Shown piece by piece: positions 44,032 through 53,914 of a stretch of DNA of 64,000 nt. The notes below the pieces were generated by a model. The model worked only from the letters and a program-made list of their open reading frames with translations. It was not told where the DNA came from and searched no databases. The translations under genes and the position numbers were made by a program. Origin of the DNA: Symsagittifera roscoffensis. Taxonomy: Eukaryota; Xenacoelomorpha; Acoela; Convolutidae. The number at the start of each line of letters is the position of its first letter. The first letter of the stretch is position 1. Location: positions 54,306,233-54,370,232 of the forward strand of contig NC_087067.1 of the NCBI RefSeq assembly GCF_963678635.1, given 5' to 3'.

Positions 44032-47000
44032 TTACTTTTTAAATTCTACTTTCTTTAGTATTTTAGATTGGGGGATGAACATTTTGTAGTTTTTACGTGG
44101 TTGATTTCGGAGTCTTGTTGTTTTTCTATGTTCTGATTTGTCTATTTCTTCTTGGGGTATTATTTGTTCTGTCATTTTTCTATTTTTTCTTAGTTTTGGA
44201 GATTCTTTATGGTTTTGTGTATTGTTTTTGGTGGCGGTTGGTTTTGTGTTTTGATTTTCGGTGGGGTTATCATTTTGTTCTGTGTTTTTCAGATGTGGTT
44301 CGTCTTGAATGATTTTTAATCCTGTGAAAGAATATAATTGAGTTAATTCGCGGAGTGCGTATTCTTTTGGGTAATAAGGTAATAGGTTGTTTCGATGTTG
44401 AACGATTTCTTTTTTGTTTGAGTCGGTAATTTTATATGTGACATCAGTGGGTTTTGCAATTATTTGGTAGGGTCCTTTTCGGAGGGGTTGTAATTTTTTA
44501 GAAATTCCTTTTTGAGTATTAAAATTAGGTATTAAAACAAATGTTCCAATTTTTAAATCGGAAGCTGGTGTAAAACGTGAATTGATTTGGTCATTTATGT
44601 TTTGTCTTTGTAATAACTTTTTCGTTATTTTTTGGTAAATTTCATTGTGTTTCTTATCTCTATTTAGAATCCATTCGGTGTGTGTACCGGAGGCTAATTT
44701 AAGAATTTGTGGGTGATGAAAATGATCTTCATCGTGCGTATGTAATGGGAGGTTATAACAAATTGAGTCTTTAGTTGGTTGACAATAACCTTGTGCGTTT
44801 TTATGGGAATTTGCTGTAAACATTATTGGTTTGCGTGGCTTTTGGTTAAAAACCATTTCGTATGGTGACATTCCTAAAGTTGTCGTAATTTGTGAATTAT
44901 ATGCTAAGGGAAATAATTTTACATCTGCTGACCATTCGGTATATTTTGTATCATTTCCGTTGATGATACATCTAAGATATTCTTGTAGTGAACGGTTCAT
45001 ACCTTCGACTAAGCCGTTTGTCCAAGGTGCATGAGATGTACGTGGTTTGTGTTTAATGTTGTATAAATGACATAGTGTTATTATTTCATTATTTATGAAT
45101 TCTGTACCATTGTCTGTAACTAAAATTTCTGGTAGTCCGAATTTTGCTATCCAGTGTTCATAGAGTGTTGTGTAAGCGTAATAAGCGTTACAATGTGGTA
45201 CTGGGTTAAGTGCTACATAATGTGTAAATGCGTCAACAATTACCATAATGTAGGAGTTTCCTTCTGATGAGGGTGAAATTGGGCCTTTAGTATCAAATGA
45301 GATACGGTGATTAAAGTACAAACTTTGTCCTTTAAAATCTTGTTTTTGTGCTATTTGTTTTTGATTTGGGTAAGGTTTATTCAGTTGACATACTATACAA
45401 TCATTGCATAGTACTTTTATCCAAATTGGTGCATTTGGGAAGTAAAAATTTTGTATAAAATTTGAATATGTTTTTTCTGATCCAGAGTGTCCTTTAATAT
45501 TTTGTGTATGTGAAATATTAAAAGCTATAAGAATCATACTTACAGGGAGACAGGGGACTATGGATTCGTTTAAGTTGTATTCTAAAAGGTCTGTAGTTTC
45601 ATTAATTGTTGTGTAATTAAATTTGCGAAAGTATCGGAGGAGTGTTTTGTTTCCTAGAATGGTTGAATCTGCTTTGATAGGTTTAGTTTTATATTTGTGC
45701 CATGATTTCAGTTGTCTAATTATCGGGTCAAGATTTTGATATTGTTTCAGTGTTGAAATTGTAATCGTATCTGTTGGGGGGAGAAAAATGTTTTCAATTT
45801 CGAATTTAGATAAGGGTATTGTATCAAGTGGGTCGTGAAGGTCAAAAACTTGATTTATTGTGTATTTTGAATCATTTGTTTGTGGTCCTGATAAATTTAT
45901 TTTATCAGTTAAATTTTCTTTTTCAATTAGTGGAAAATGGTCTTTTTTAGGTGGGTGTTGTTTTGTTCGTTTTTGTTGGGTGTTATTTTTTATCCATTGA
46001 GAATATGGGATTGGTTTGAAAGTTGATGTTCCAAGTAAATCAACTTCATAATGATTATTTTGACAATCTAGATAAAGTGGGAAATGTTGTAAATTATTTA
46101 TTTGTGATTGTTCAATATCAGTTTTTACTGCATATTTGCATTCCAATCGGGGTGATGTTTCGTTTTCTGCAAGGTAGAATTTTATGTTTTTGGGTATTTC
46201 AACTGTTGTTTTTCGTGTAAGTAATTCAGGTGGTGTATTTCGACTTAAGGTGTCTGGTAATGCAAGATTTTTTCCTGCAGTCCAAACTATATGTAAGTTT
46301 GGAAATTTCATTAGAATTAGTTGAAATCTGTAAACTCGGTGGTTTGGGTTAGATTTCTGTGTGAAAAGAAAAATGATTGGTTTGTGGTCTGTGAATAAAA
46401 CTGTTGGATGTTTTGATCCAAGTATCAGAAATTCATATTCTGTCAGTGTATATATTATGGCTGTACATTCTCTCATTAGAGTTGAGAGTCGTAGCTCTGC
46501 TTGAGTGAATAATCGAGAATTTGCTGATATGAGGTTCATTTTATTTGTACCATTATGTGATTGTAATAGTGCTGCACCGATGCCAAAGTTGGAAGCATCG
46601 CACATTGCATAAAATGGTTGATTTGAATCTGGAATTGTGTTTGAAATTTGTTCAGTTAAAAGTTTCTTTATTTCTTCAAATCGTGTTTGATGTTCTGTAT
46701 TCCATTCAAAATTATTTTGTTGTCTAAGGATGTTGTAAAATGGTCGTAGATATAATTGCATTTTATAAACATATTTACTTAAAAAGTTTAACATTCCAAG
46801 GAATTCTTGGATTTTCTTTTTATTTGTTGGTGGTTGAAGTTTTTGAATAGCGTCAATGCGTGATTTCAATGGAGTGATTGTTTTTCTTTCTATATTATGT
46901 CCTAAGAATTTAACTCTTGTCAAAAAGAAGTGTGATTTATCGGGGGCGGCCTTCAGATTTTCGTTCTGAAGTATTTGGTGATATTTTTCTAAAACGTCGA

Positions 47001-50000
47001 ACATTTCGTCTTTTGTTTGTGATTGCATAAAAACATCGTCTAGATAGGTGATTGCGTTTTTCTTGAGTATTAGTGGTCTAAAAATTTTGCTCATAAAAGC
47101 TGAAAATGCTGCTGGTCCTATGGATATTCCATAGAATAAGCGGTTGAATTCATATTGTTGGTTTCCGATAACAAATTGTGTTAAACGTCGTGATTGTTCA
47201 TCTAGTGGCATTTGATTGTATGCACTATTCATATCGGCGGTTGTAAAGTATTTGCCGTTTATTTTTGTTAAAATAACTTGTATTGGTTCAATGGGCCAAT
47301 TACATTTTGATTCATCTATGAGTGAATTGAGGTATCTAGCGTCGAGAACGATTTTTAATGATTCTCCTTTAGCTAGAATGATAACGGGGTTGATAAATGT
47401 GTTGCCTTTTGGTTGTTCTTCTTTATTAACTGGTGATATAATGTTGTATTGTTCTAAAATATCGAGTAATCTGTTCACTTTATCATGTAAGTGAATTGGT
47501 ACTTTACTTGCTCTCTGTTTTTTGAAAACTGCGTCTGGTTTTAACGGGAGATGTAGTGATGAACTGATTTTTCCAACATCGAATTTTGATGTTGCATAGA
47601 CTGATGAATATTTAATTAGCTGTTTGGCTAACTTTTCGAATTCGTCTTGTGTTATTTGTGAATGTTGGAAATTAAACATTGTTAAAAATTTTTGTTGGTC
47701 CTCTGTGTAGTTACTGATGTTGAATGTAGGTTTGAAATATGGAGTTTTTGTGAAATAATCCGTATTTCTGTTTTCGTTACTTATTATATTATTTATAGAT
47801 AATTCTTCATTAAGAATTGTAGATTGGCAAATATCTAGTAATTGGAGTATATTATTTACGCGATAGGCTTTTTTGTGAATTGGTGATATTGTAGCGTTGG
47901 TTTCACAATACCCTAAAAGTCCTAAAGGTAATGTTACTTGGTAAGGTGTATTATTATAGACATGTAAGGAAATGATATCGGAATTCGAATTTTTCAAATA
48001 TTTTATTGAAGAGATTGTGATTTTGAAAAATTTATGAATAGGTTTGAATTCAAAATCTGACATATAAAATTTTTGTTTGTTTTGTTCTTTATCATATTGG
48101 TGAACTTGTTTGATTGAAAAATTATAGATGTTTCCTGATAGTGGTTTCAGGTGTTTTCTTTGTTGGTTAAATATCGGATAAAATTTTGAAAAGAATGGTG
48201 GTTGTTTATTTAATCTTTGAAAAAATGTTAAGGATGTTTCTTTTGTTTTTGTATATTTATCTTTGATTAATATTTTACTATTTAGTATGTTAATTGTTGG
48301 TATATACTTCGAAATAAATGGTATTCCAATGATATTATATTTAATATCAGTGATATGAAATATTTGTTTAAATGGCTTATTTAAAATTTTGCTTTGCTCC
48401 ATTGTTCTGGTAGGGAGGAGAAATAATTGGATTTTTCCGTAGTTTATCAATGTTGATCCTTGTGCTGTTGCTAACTTACTGGAGGTTTCGAGAGGTGTTA
48501 GCTTTGGATGTAAAGTTTTTATTTCATTCCATGTGGGAATGTTTATTATGTTTGATTCTGCTCCTGAATCAATTAAAAAATCTATTTCAAGGTCTGGTGG
48601 TTGAAATTCTTTATTTCTTGGGCTTTCTAAGAGAAATGGTATTGTCCAAATTTTTTCTTTGGGTTGTTCTTTTTGTATATTTTGATAAATATGGTTTGTA
48701 TTCAAGCATTTTGTTTTGGTATTTTTATTGGTTTGATTTGTAGTGTTAATCTCGTTTGTTTCTTGCGTCGTTGGTGTGGAATTTATGGGTGTAGTGTAAT
48801 AATTTTGAAGAAATTCTGATTGATTTTCATATATATGTGATGGAAAGGGTTGTTCATATATGACAGATTCATAGTCATTTTCGACTTTTATCATATTGAT
48901 AGCAAGAGTGTTTTCAGTATCACTTTCTGAATCTGATGATGTACAGTTTATTTGATTGAGTTGTAACGCATCAGTTACTGTGTTATCAATACCTGGAGGG
49001 TCTGATGTTGTTTCTGGGTTAGATTGTACTTGATTGATTTGCCTTTGATGTTTAGGTGTACTACTTCTGTGGCGATTATTAGAATTATTATAGTTATTAT
49101 TATTCCGGTGTGGTGATTGGGAATAATTTCTATAACGATTATTATAACTTGGGTGTCGGTTTTGTGAATTATTTCGCGATCTGTTTTGGTAATTATTGTT
49201 TGGTCTGTTATAGTTCGATCTATTATATGAGTTATTCCTTGATCGATTGTTCGGGTAATTCTGGTTTCGGTTGTTTGAATAACTTCTATTTCGATTATAG
49301 GAGTAGTTTCTATTCCTATTGTATGATGAATTTCGTGATTGATTGTTTGGATAGTAGTTATTTCTTGATTGGGAATTAGATCTAGAAACAAATCGTTGTG
49401 TATTTGAATTTGATCTGGAGTAGTTATTTCTACTATTTGGTCTATTGTAGTGATTTTGTGATGAATTATACGTGTTTCTTCGTTCTGGTGATCTTCCTCT
49501 ATAACTTGAGTTATATGGGGATTGATTTCTTGTATAATTTGTATTGTTCGGGAGTGGTTTTCCTGAACTGTTGTTGCTGTGGACTGTTTTGTTCGGTAGA
49601 TTTTGATCTTTTTTCATGTATTGATAGAATGATTTATTTGGTTCTTTGTATTTTTGAGGTTTATTTTGACTATCTTGCTGTTTTTGTCTACATTCGGAAA
49701 TACTATGTCCGTATCGTCGGCAATAATTACACCATTTTTTGAAAGATGGTTTGCCTTTAAAGTTCGGGTTCTTTTCGTAAATATTGAGTATTTCAGTGAT
49801 TTTTTCAACGAGGTCTGTTTCTGATTCCTGTATATTATTAATATTAGTGGGAGTCGTTTCAATTCTGTTAACGTATTGTAATTTCAGATTTTCCGTTTCT
49901 TCTAGTTTCATCGTGATTTCTGCTTGTTCTAATTTGTCTACTAGTTTTCGAAAATCTAAATCGGGTTCTCGAATTGAAGAAGGATGGGATGCTCTCTTTT

Positions 50001-52254
50001 TTATTGCTATTTTCCTTAATTGTGGTGTTAAGGTCATCATTAAGATTTCTGTCATTTTTGTGTTTTTATAGTCATGTCTATTTAGTGAGTATGCTTTTCG
50101 AACTAGTGTTTCGATTCGTACTGCTATTTGCTTGATGGTTTCGTTTGGTAATCTACGAATTTCATTACATAAAACTCTTTGTTGTTGTTTGTTTCTTTCG
50201 GAGTCAAACATTTTTGAAAATTCTTGTGTAAATCTTTTCCAGTTTGATTTTATTTCTAGAGGTAGTACTGAAAACCATTTTTGGGCTGCGCCATCTAAGG
50301 TTGTTTGTATTAACGCTGTGCGTCGATGTATCCAGTTTTGATGTAGTGGCGTATTAATTGGTTCAGGTCCAATATTTAAAATCAGGTTTGCTGTTACTGC
50401 ATTTAAATAATCTTCTACAGAGTATTCAGGGTCTGTTCCTGTGAAAACCATTAAAGGTTTGTTTGATGTTATTGATGATCCACCCATTAGGTATGGATTC
50501 ATTGTCATTTGTAGTGATTCTGCTGCATTTGGCATTTGAGAAAAATTTGAAAGTTGGTTTCTTGTTATTTCATGTTGTTGGAGATAATATGGGAGTGGTA
50601 TTTCATTTTGCATTTGTGATGGTTGATACGAGTGTGCAGTCATTGGATTTTGTTGTTGAATTGGTTGAAAAGATTGTGTATTAATTAGATTTTGTTGTTG
50701 AATTGGTTGTTGATGTTGTGCATCTATTGTTTGTGGAGAAAAATTTCTATGGTTTGTACATGTTTTCTGTATTCCTTGTCTACGATATTCTTGAGTATTT
50801 TGTGCAAATATATCTGGTTGTAAAAAATCGTCATCTGAGGATAAATAATCCATTTGATAAGATGTTTGTTTTTTATTTTTATTCTGTTGAAAAAATGGGT
50901 AATTTTCACTGCGATCCTGTGGAGGATTTGGTTGAAAATTTTTGGAATTATATTGGGCCGTTGGGTTATCCCAGTTTCGAGGTTTTGTATATTGATTAAA
51001 ATTCCTTTGTGGTTGATAATTTGTTTTTGATGGATGTGTATAATTATAATTATGGTCTGCAAAGTTGTTTCTAGTGAATGTTTTGCGTGTTTTTGATGGT
51101 ATTGTCATGGGTCTGTATGTTTGGTAATCCATATGGGAATATTTTGGAGCAACCGAAGGTTTAACGGTTGATTGTAAGGTTACCTGTGTTTGTGAAGGAT
51201 TTGTATTTCTTGGTGTTGTTAAATTTGGGCGTATTGGTGAAATACTTTGTTGTGTAGTTGTTGTGTGTACAATTTCTTCATTTATGAAGTGTGATGGTGT
51301 CTGGATATCTTGTTGAGTAAGATTCCTAGTTCCATTGAGGTTTTCGTTGTGTATGACTGTCGAGTTTAAACTATTATTTTGTGTATCGGGTAAAAATGTA
51401 TTATAGTTTAATGGTGTTGCATCAATTGTTAATGGTATTACTCTTACATAATCTCTTATGTAAGATATTGTACCTATTGCTTGACTTGAGATTGATTGTG
51501 GAAAGCTTATAAATGCGGGATGAGACCATTCGGGGTCCCAAACATAATCTGATTGTTCTGTGATAGCGGTATCATCGTTCGAATTTTGGGGTCTAAAATT
51601 TTTTCTTGCTTGTGCAATTAAATCAATATTGTGTGTGAAATAATCTATTATGAACCATGCCAAAATTTTTTGTAAATCGTGTTTGGTATGTTGTGAAACG
51701 TCGTCTTTCGTGAAATTTTCTTTAATGATGTTTAAATAACTAGAGAGTAGTGTGATTTCATGTCGTACTCTTAAATGTTTAGATGTTTCTGTCGGTGAGA
51801 CATTTGTTAATGGGAGTTCATTTTCTAATATTGAAATATAACTATATATTATTGCGAAAACTTCATTGGTGAAAATGGAGTTTGCTCTTTGTGAGTTATG
51901 GTATTGGATGCTTTTTATATATTCTGAAAAAACTTTTGAAAATTCTAAATCAAGATCGTCTGTTTGAATTGTATATGTTCTATTATTATGGTTTGGTGAG
52001 ATGAATTCTATAGAGTAGATTCCATACTGTTGTGTTATGTTGCATATATCTTTTAAGTAGTGATCTATGATTTGTCTTTTGATTTTTACATCGGGGAACT
52101 CTGTTTTACATGGGCTGATTCCGGGTTCAAATAAGTTTACGAGTAAATTTTGACAAAATATGTGTTGTCCTCTATCAGTATCTGCGTCTACTATAAAAGG
52201 AAAGATTTCATCATCATCTGGAGTTTCGTCACCTGGGGTGTGCGTTGAACTCAT
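44032..52254 (-). CDS. Element D Gag-Pol polyprotein (single ORF)
   Basis: 2740 aa without a gag/pol stop or frameshift. Residues 1-560 are Gln/Asn-rich Gag. A capsid-like region follows (about 590-780, with LDGAAQKWFSVLP). A CCHC knuckle (C-x2-C-x4-H-x4-C) lies near 842-857. An Asn/Arg/Ser/Tyr-rich disordered tract covers about 930-1090. Retropepsin D-S-G is near 1229, RT Y-L-D-D near 1736, RNase H C-D-A-S near 1885, and the integrase HHCC region starts near 2253. Its catalytic residues are D (FDTKGP, about 2321), D (VTDNGTEF, about 2380) and E (LVEGMNRS, about 2418). All key residues are present. A single Gag-Pol ORF means Gag excess must come from processing or splicing. Confidence 0.93.
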   Translation of the reverse strand: MSSTHTPGDETPDDDEIFPFIVDADTDRGQHIFCQNLLVNLFEPGISPCKTEFPDVKIKRQIIDHYLKDICNITQQYGIYSIEFISPNHNNRTYTIQTDDLDLEFSKVFSEYIKSIQYHNSQRANSIFTNEVFAIIYSYISILENELPLTNVSPTETSKHLRVRHEITLLSSYLNIIKENFTKDDVSQHTKHDLQKILAWFIIDYFTHNIDLIAQARKNFRPQNSNDDTAITEQSDYVWDPEWSHPAFISFPQSISSQAIGTISYIRDYVRVIPLTIDATPLNYNTFLPDTQNNSLNSTVIHNENLNGTRNLTQQDIQTPSHFINEEIVHTTTTQQSISPIRPNLTTPRNTNPSQTQVTLQSTVKPSVAPKYSHMDYQTYRPMTIPSKTRKTFTRNNFADHNYNYTHPSKTNYQPQRNFNQYTKPRNWDNPTAQYNSKNFQPNPPQDRSENYPFFQQNKNKKQTSYQMDYLSSDDDFLQPDIFAQNTQEYRRQGIQKTCTNHRNFSPQTIDAQHQQPIQQQNLINTQSFQPIQQQNPMTAHSYQPSQMQNEIPLPYYLQQHEITRNQLSNFSQMPNAAESLQMTMNPYLMGGSSITSNKPLMVFTGTDPEYSVEDYLNAVTANLILNIGPEPINTPLHQNWIHRRTALIQTTLDGAAQKWFSVLPLEIKSNWKRFTQEFSKMFDSERNKQQQRVLCNEIRRLPNETIKQIAVRIETLVRKAYSLNRHDYKNTKMTEILMMTLTPQLRKIAIKKRASHPSSIREPDLDFRKLVDKLEQAEITMKLEETENLKLQYVNRIETTPTNINNIQESETDLVEKITEILNIYEKNPNFKGKPSFKKWCNYCRRYGHSISECRQKQQDSQNKPQKYKEPNKSFYQYMKKDQNLPNKTVHSNNSSGKPLPNNTNYTRNQSPYNSSYRGRSPERRNTYNSSQNHYNRPNSRNNYSRSNSNTQRFVSRSNSQSRNNYYPNNQSRNSSYNRNRNYSYNRNRSYSNNRNQNYPNNRSRNNSYNRSNYNRPNNNYQNRSRNNSQNRHPSYNNRYRNYSQSPHRNNNNYNNSNNRHRSSTPKHQRQINQVQSNPETTSDPPGIDNTVTDALQLNQINCTSSDSESDTENTLAINMIKVENDYESVIYEQPFPSHIYENQSEFLQNYYTTPINSTPTTQETNEINTTNQTNKNTKTKCLNTNHIYQNIQKEQPKEKIWTIPFLLESPRNKEFQPPDLEIDFLIDSGAESNIINIPTWNEIKTLHPKLTPLETSSKLATAQGSTLINYGKIQLFLLPTRTMEQSKILNKPFKQIFHITDIKYNIIGIPFISKYIPTINILNSKILIKDKYTKTKETSLTFFQRLNKQPPFFSKFYPIFNQQRKHLKPLSGNIYNFSIKQVHQYDKEQNKQKFYMSDFEFKPIHKFFKITISSIKYLKNSNSDIISLHVYNNTPYQVTLPLGLLGYCETNATISPIHKKAYRVNNILQLLDICQSTILNEELSINNIISNENRNTDYFTKTPYFKPTFNISNYTEDQQKFLTMFNFQHSQITQDEFEKLAKQLIKYSSVYATSKFDVGKISSSLHLPLKPDAVFKKQRASKVPIHLHDKVNRLLDILEQYNIISPVNKEEQPKGNTFINPVIILAKGESLKIVLDARYLNSLIDESKCNWPIEPIQVILTKINGKYFTTADMNSAYNQMPLDEQSRRLTQFVIGNQQYEFNRLFYGISIGPAAFSAFMSKIFRPLILKKNAITYLDDVFMQSQTKDEMFDVLEKYHQILQNENLKAAPDKSHFFLTRVKFLGHNIERKTITPLKSRIDAIQKLQPPTNKKKIQEFLGMLNFLSKYVYKMQLYLRPFYNILRQQNNFEWNTEHQTRFEEIKKLLTEQISNTIPDSNQPFYAMCDASNFGIGAALLQSHNGTNKMNLISANSRLFTQAELRLSTLMRECTAIIYTLTEYEFLILGSKHPTVLFTDHKPIIFLFTQKSNPNHRVYRFQLILMKFPNLHIVWTAGKNLALPDTLSRNTPPELLTRKTTVEIPKNIKFYLAENETSPRLECKYAVKTDIEQSQINNLQHFPLYLDCQNNHYEVDLLGTSTFKPIPYSQWIKNNTQQKRTKQHPPKKDHFPLIEKENLTDKINLSGPQTNDSKYTINQVFDLHDPLDTIPLSKFEIENIFLPPTDTITISTLKQYQNLDPIIRQLKSWHKYKTKPIKADSTILGNKTLLRYFRKFNYTTINETTDLLEYNLNESIVPCLPVSMILIAFNISHTQNIKGHSGSEKTYSNFIQNFYFPNAPIWIKVLCNDCIVCQLNKPYPNQKQIAQKQDFKGQSLYFNHRISFDTKGPISPSSEGNSYIMVIVDAFTHYVALNPVPHCNAYYAYTTLYEHWIAKFGLPEILVTDNGTEFINNEIITLCHLYNIKHKPRTSHAPWTNGLVEGMNRSLQEYLRCIINGNDTKYTEWSADVKLFPLAYNSQITTTLGMSPYEMVFNQKPRKPIMFTANSHKNAQGYCQPTKDSICYNLPLHTHDEDHFHHPQILKLASGTHTEWILNRDKKHNEIYQKITKKLLQRQNINDQINSRFTPASDLKIGTFVLIPNFNTQKGISKKLQPLRKGPYQIIAKPTDVTYKITDSNKKEIVQHRNNLLPYYPKEYALRELTQLYSFTGLKIIQDEPHLKNTEQNDNPTENQNTKPTATKNNTQNHKESPKLRKNRKMTEQIIPQEEIDKSEHRKTTRLRNQPRKNYKMFIPQSKILKKVEFKK

Positions 52255-52696
52255 TTTTTCGTTCGATGACTGTTAATATGTAATTATTAATGTGTCGAAT
52301 TGGTTGATTCCAATTGTATAGATGTACTGGTTTGTGTTTATACTGCTTTTTTATTCTTCTTTTTCCTCTTTGTGATGAATTTGAAGTTGTTTCTGAGTCA
52401 GAAAAATATAATTGATCGTGAAGTGGGTAATTTTTATCTACTGATTCTTTTAGTTTGTAAAGTTCGTCTAAACTGTTGGTTTCTGATTCTGAAAATGCGT
52501 TTCGATTTTTTGAAAATCTTTTTCGTGTTATTTGTCTTTGTTTAGTCATTATTTTTCTCTTTAGTGTTTGTCGTTTTGTTCGAATGTATCCAACTGTTTG
52601 TGTATGAGGTGTGATTACAAGGTCGTATTTTTTGTTATCTATTTCACAATTGTGTAAAATGATTGTTTGTTTATTTCCTAGGTTTTTAAATGACAT
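52229..52696 (-). CDS. Element D ORF1: small basic protein
   Basis: 155 aa, MSFKNLGNKQ start, TAG/TGA-bounded. Central Lys/Arg clusters (RTKRQTLKRK near residues 39-48; RGKRRIKKQYKHK near 110-122) flank an acidic Ser/Glu/Asp patch (NAFSESETNSLDE near 67-79). No zinc finger or membrane segment. The charge pattern would suit an RNA-binding or nuclear regulatory protein, as in complex retroviruses, but that is inference. It overlaps the start of Gag-Pol by 26 bp in another frame and is the first ORF after the leader. Confidence 0.65.
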   Translation of the reverse strand: MSFKNLGNKQTIILHNCEIDNKKYDLVITPHTQTVGYIRTKRQTLKRKIMTKQRQITRKRFSKNRNAFSESETNSLDELYKLKESVDKNYPLHDQLYFSDSETTSNSSQRGKRRIKKQYKHKPVHLYNWNQPIRHINNYILTVIERKNEFNAHPR

Positions 52697-53440
52697 AAGG
52701 TTTAGGATGACGGATGCAAAAAGTTGTTAAGTGAATTCTAATTACCTAAACTATTAGTCCTTACGATTTTTTGGTTAGCTTAACCTGGGTCTTTTGTTCA
52801 GGGTTGGAGAGAAAAGTATATCGATTCCGAAGAATGATTTTTACTTTCTCGTGACTAGTATAAGCTAAGGTGTTAACTTACTTAATCTTACTTAGGGGTA
52901 GTGATTGTGTTCAAGGGTTGGAGAATAGTAAATCGATCCACAAGGTTCAGGTATAATTAGAACGCGAGTAGTTCGTTAGATACTATTTTAAACTTACTAA
53001 GTCTAAGATTTATCCTGGGTCTGGTAAGAGGGGGGGTCAAGTGAAGGATGAATAACCGAAGTTCTTCACTGTTTATCCTAATTTGAATGATTAGTTTTGT
53101 GTAAAAATTTCTATTAGTCCTGGGTTTTTAGAGAGGGTTGGGTAGTGAATCGACGTTTGAGGTCGTTAGACACTAATTAAGTGGGTGGGGGAGAACAAAG
53201 TTGTTCTGTTTGATCCAAGGATAAGCCTTGATGATCAATTTTGAAATTTAATTAAGTAGAAAATGATTTAAGATCCAAGGATAAGCCTTGATGATCTGGT
53301 TTTAAAATTAAGTGAATTTGAGTTTTGATAAATTTTTAAATGTGTGTAAAGGAAAGATTTAGTGTTTTATGATGTTAGTGAGTTGATGATTGCTGTTATG
53401 TTTTAGGTGATGAAGCTGGAACAACAAGATGATTTATGAT
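52697..53440 (-). other. Element D leader with short repeats
   Basis: No large ORF. A loose motif with ggttggagag/a and a downstream atcga(t/c) recurs near 52803, 52916 and 53145, preceded by cctgggt. A 61-bp direct repeat has gatccaaggataagccttgatgatc at about 53213 and again near 53274. Strand composition matches element D, so this is probably its 5' untranslated leader. The primer-binding site was not identified. Confidence 0.5.
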
Positions 53441-53914
53441 TACTAACCATTTATTGTCATGCTACTAATTTTTATTTTTATTTTCCAATAAATATTTTTC
53501 AAACATGTTTTGTATAATACTGCAGAGTTTTAGGAAAACGATCTTAGATCTTTTTATCAATCGTTATTGTATAATATTAATTTTGTTTAGCGCCTGAAAT
53601 GATTTTGAAGATTAACTTCAAGGTTTTATGTTTGCAATTGGAAATCTAAATTCATTGCAAGTAGTATTCGAAATATAAAAGTTTGTTCTGGCTTTTGCCG
53701 AACTATCATATAACTATACGGCAAGTTTCTACTTTGTCGTATGTCGTCTTTGGTTCGATGTCTTCTTCCAATTCCGGGTAGTTCTATTATGGTTCGGAAT
53801 ATTGGCTCTGATCTATTGAGTCGGAGAGACATTTCAATTAAATTATTGTCGTATAACATTTTGTAAATGTTTTTGTCTAATTTCTAATCTATTTTTGGTT
53901 AATTCTAATCTAGT
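53441..53914. other. Stretch between leader and hairpin repeat
   Basis: Contains a 77-codon minus frame (53626-53859) with plausible composition but no motif. If the neighbouring hairpin repeat is the LTR, this may be its transcribed part. Otherwise nothing recognisable. Confidence 0.35.

Larger units (their letters stand above)
38409..53440 (-). mobile_element. Element D: large retrovirus-like Ty3/gypsy element with several extra ORFs
   Basis: About 15 kb read right to left: leader, 155-aa basic ORF, 2740-aa Gag-Pol, a short non-coding spacer, two small membrane ORFs, an ATG-less 378-codon frame, an 872-aa envelope-like protein, and a Ser/Pro-rich ORF running into the gap. All main frames are open, unlike other gypsy copies here, so it is young or functional. 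The coding strand is A/C-rich and G-poor throughout. The order Gag-Pol then Env is that of retroviruses and errantivirus-like or Tor-like gypsy elements; the accessory set is unusual. The 3' LTR is lost at the gap. Confidence 0.9.

Noticed and set aside
49110-49742. Plus-strand frames rich in Tyr, Cys and Asn
   Set aside because: Mirror of the Asn/Arg/Ser/Tyr-rich tract in Gag on the other strand.
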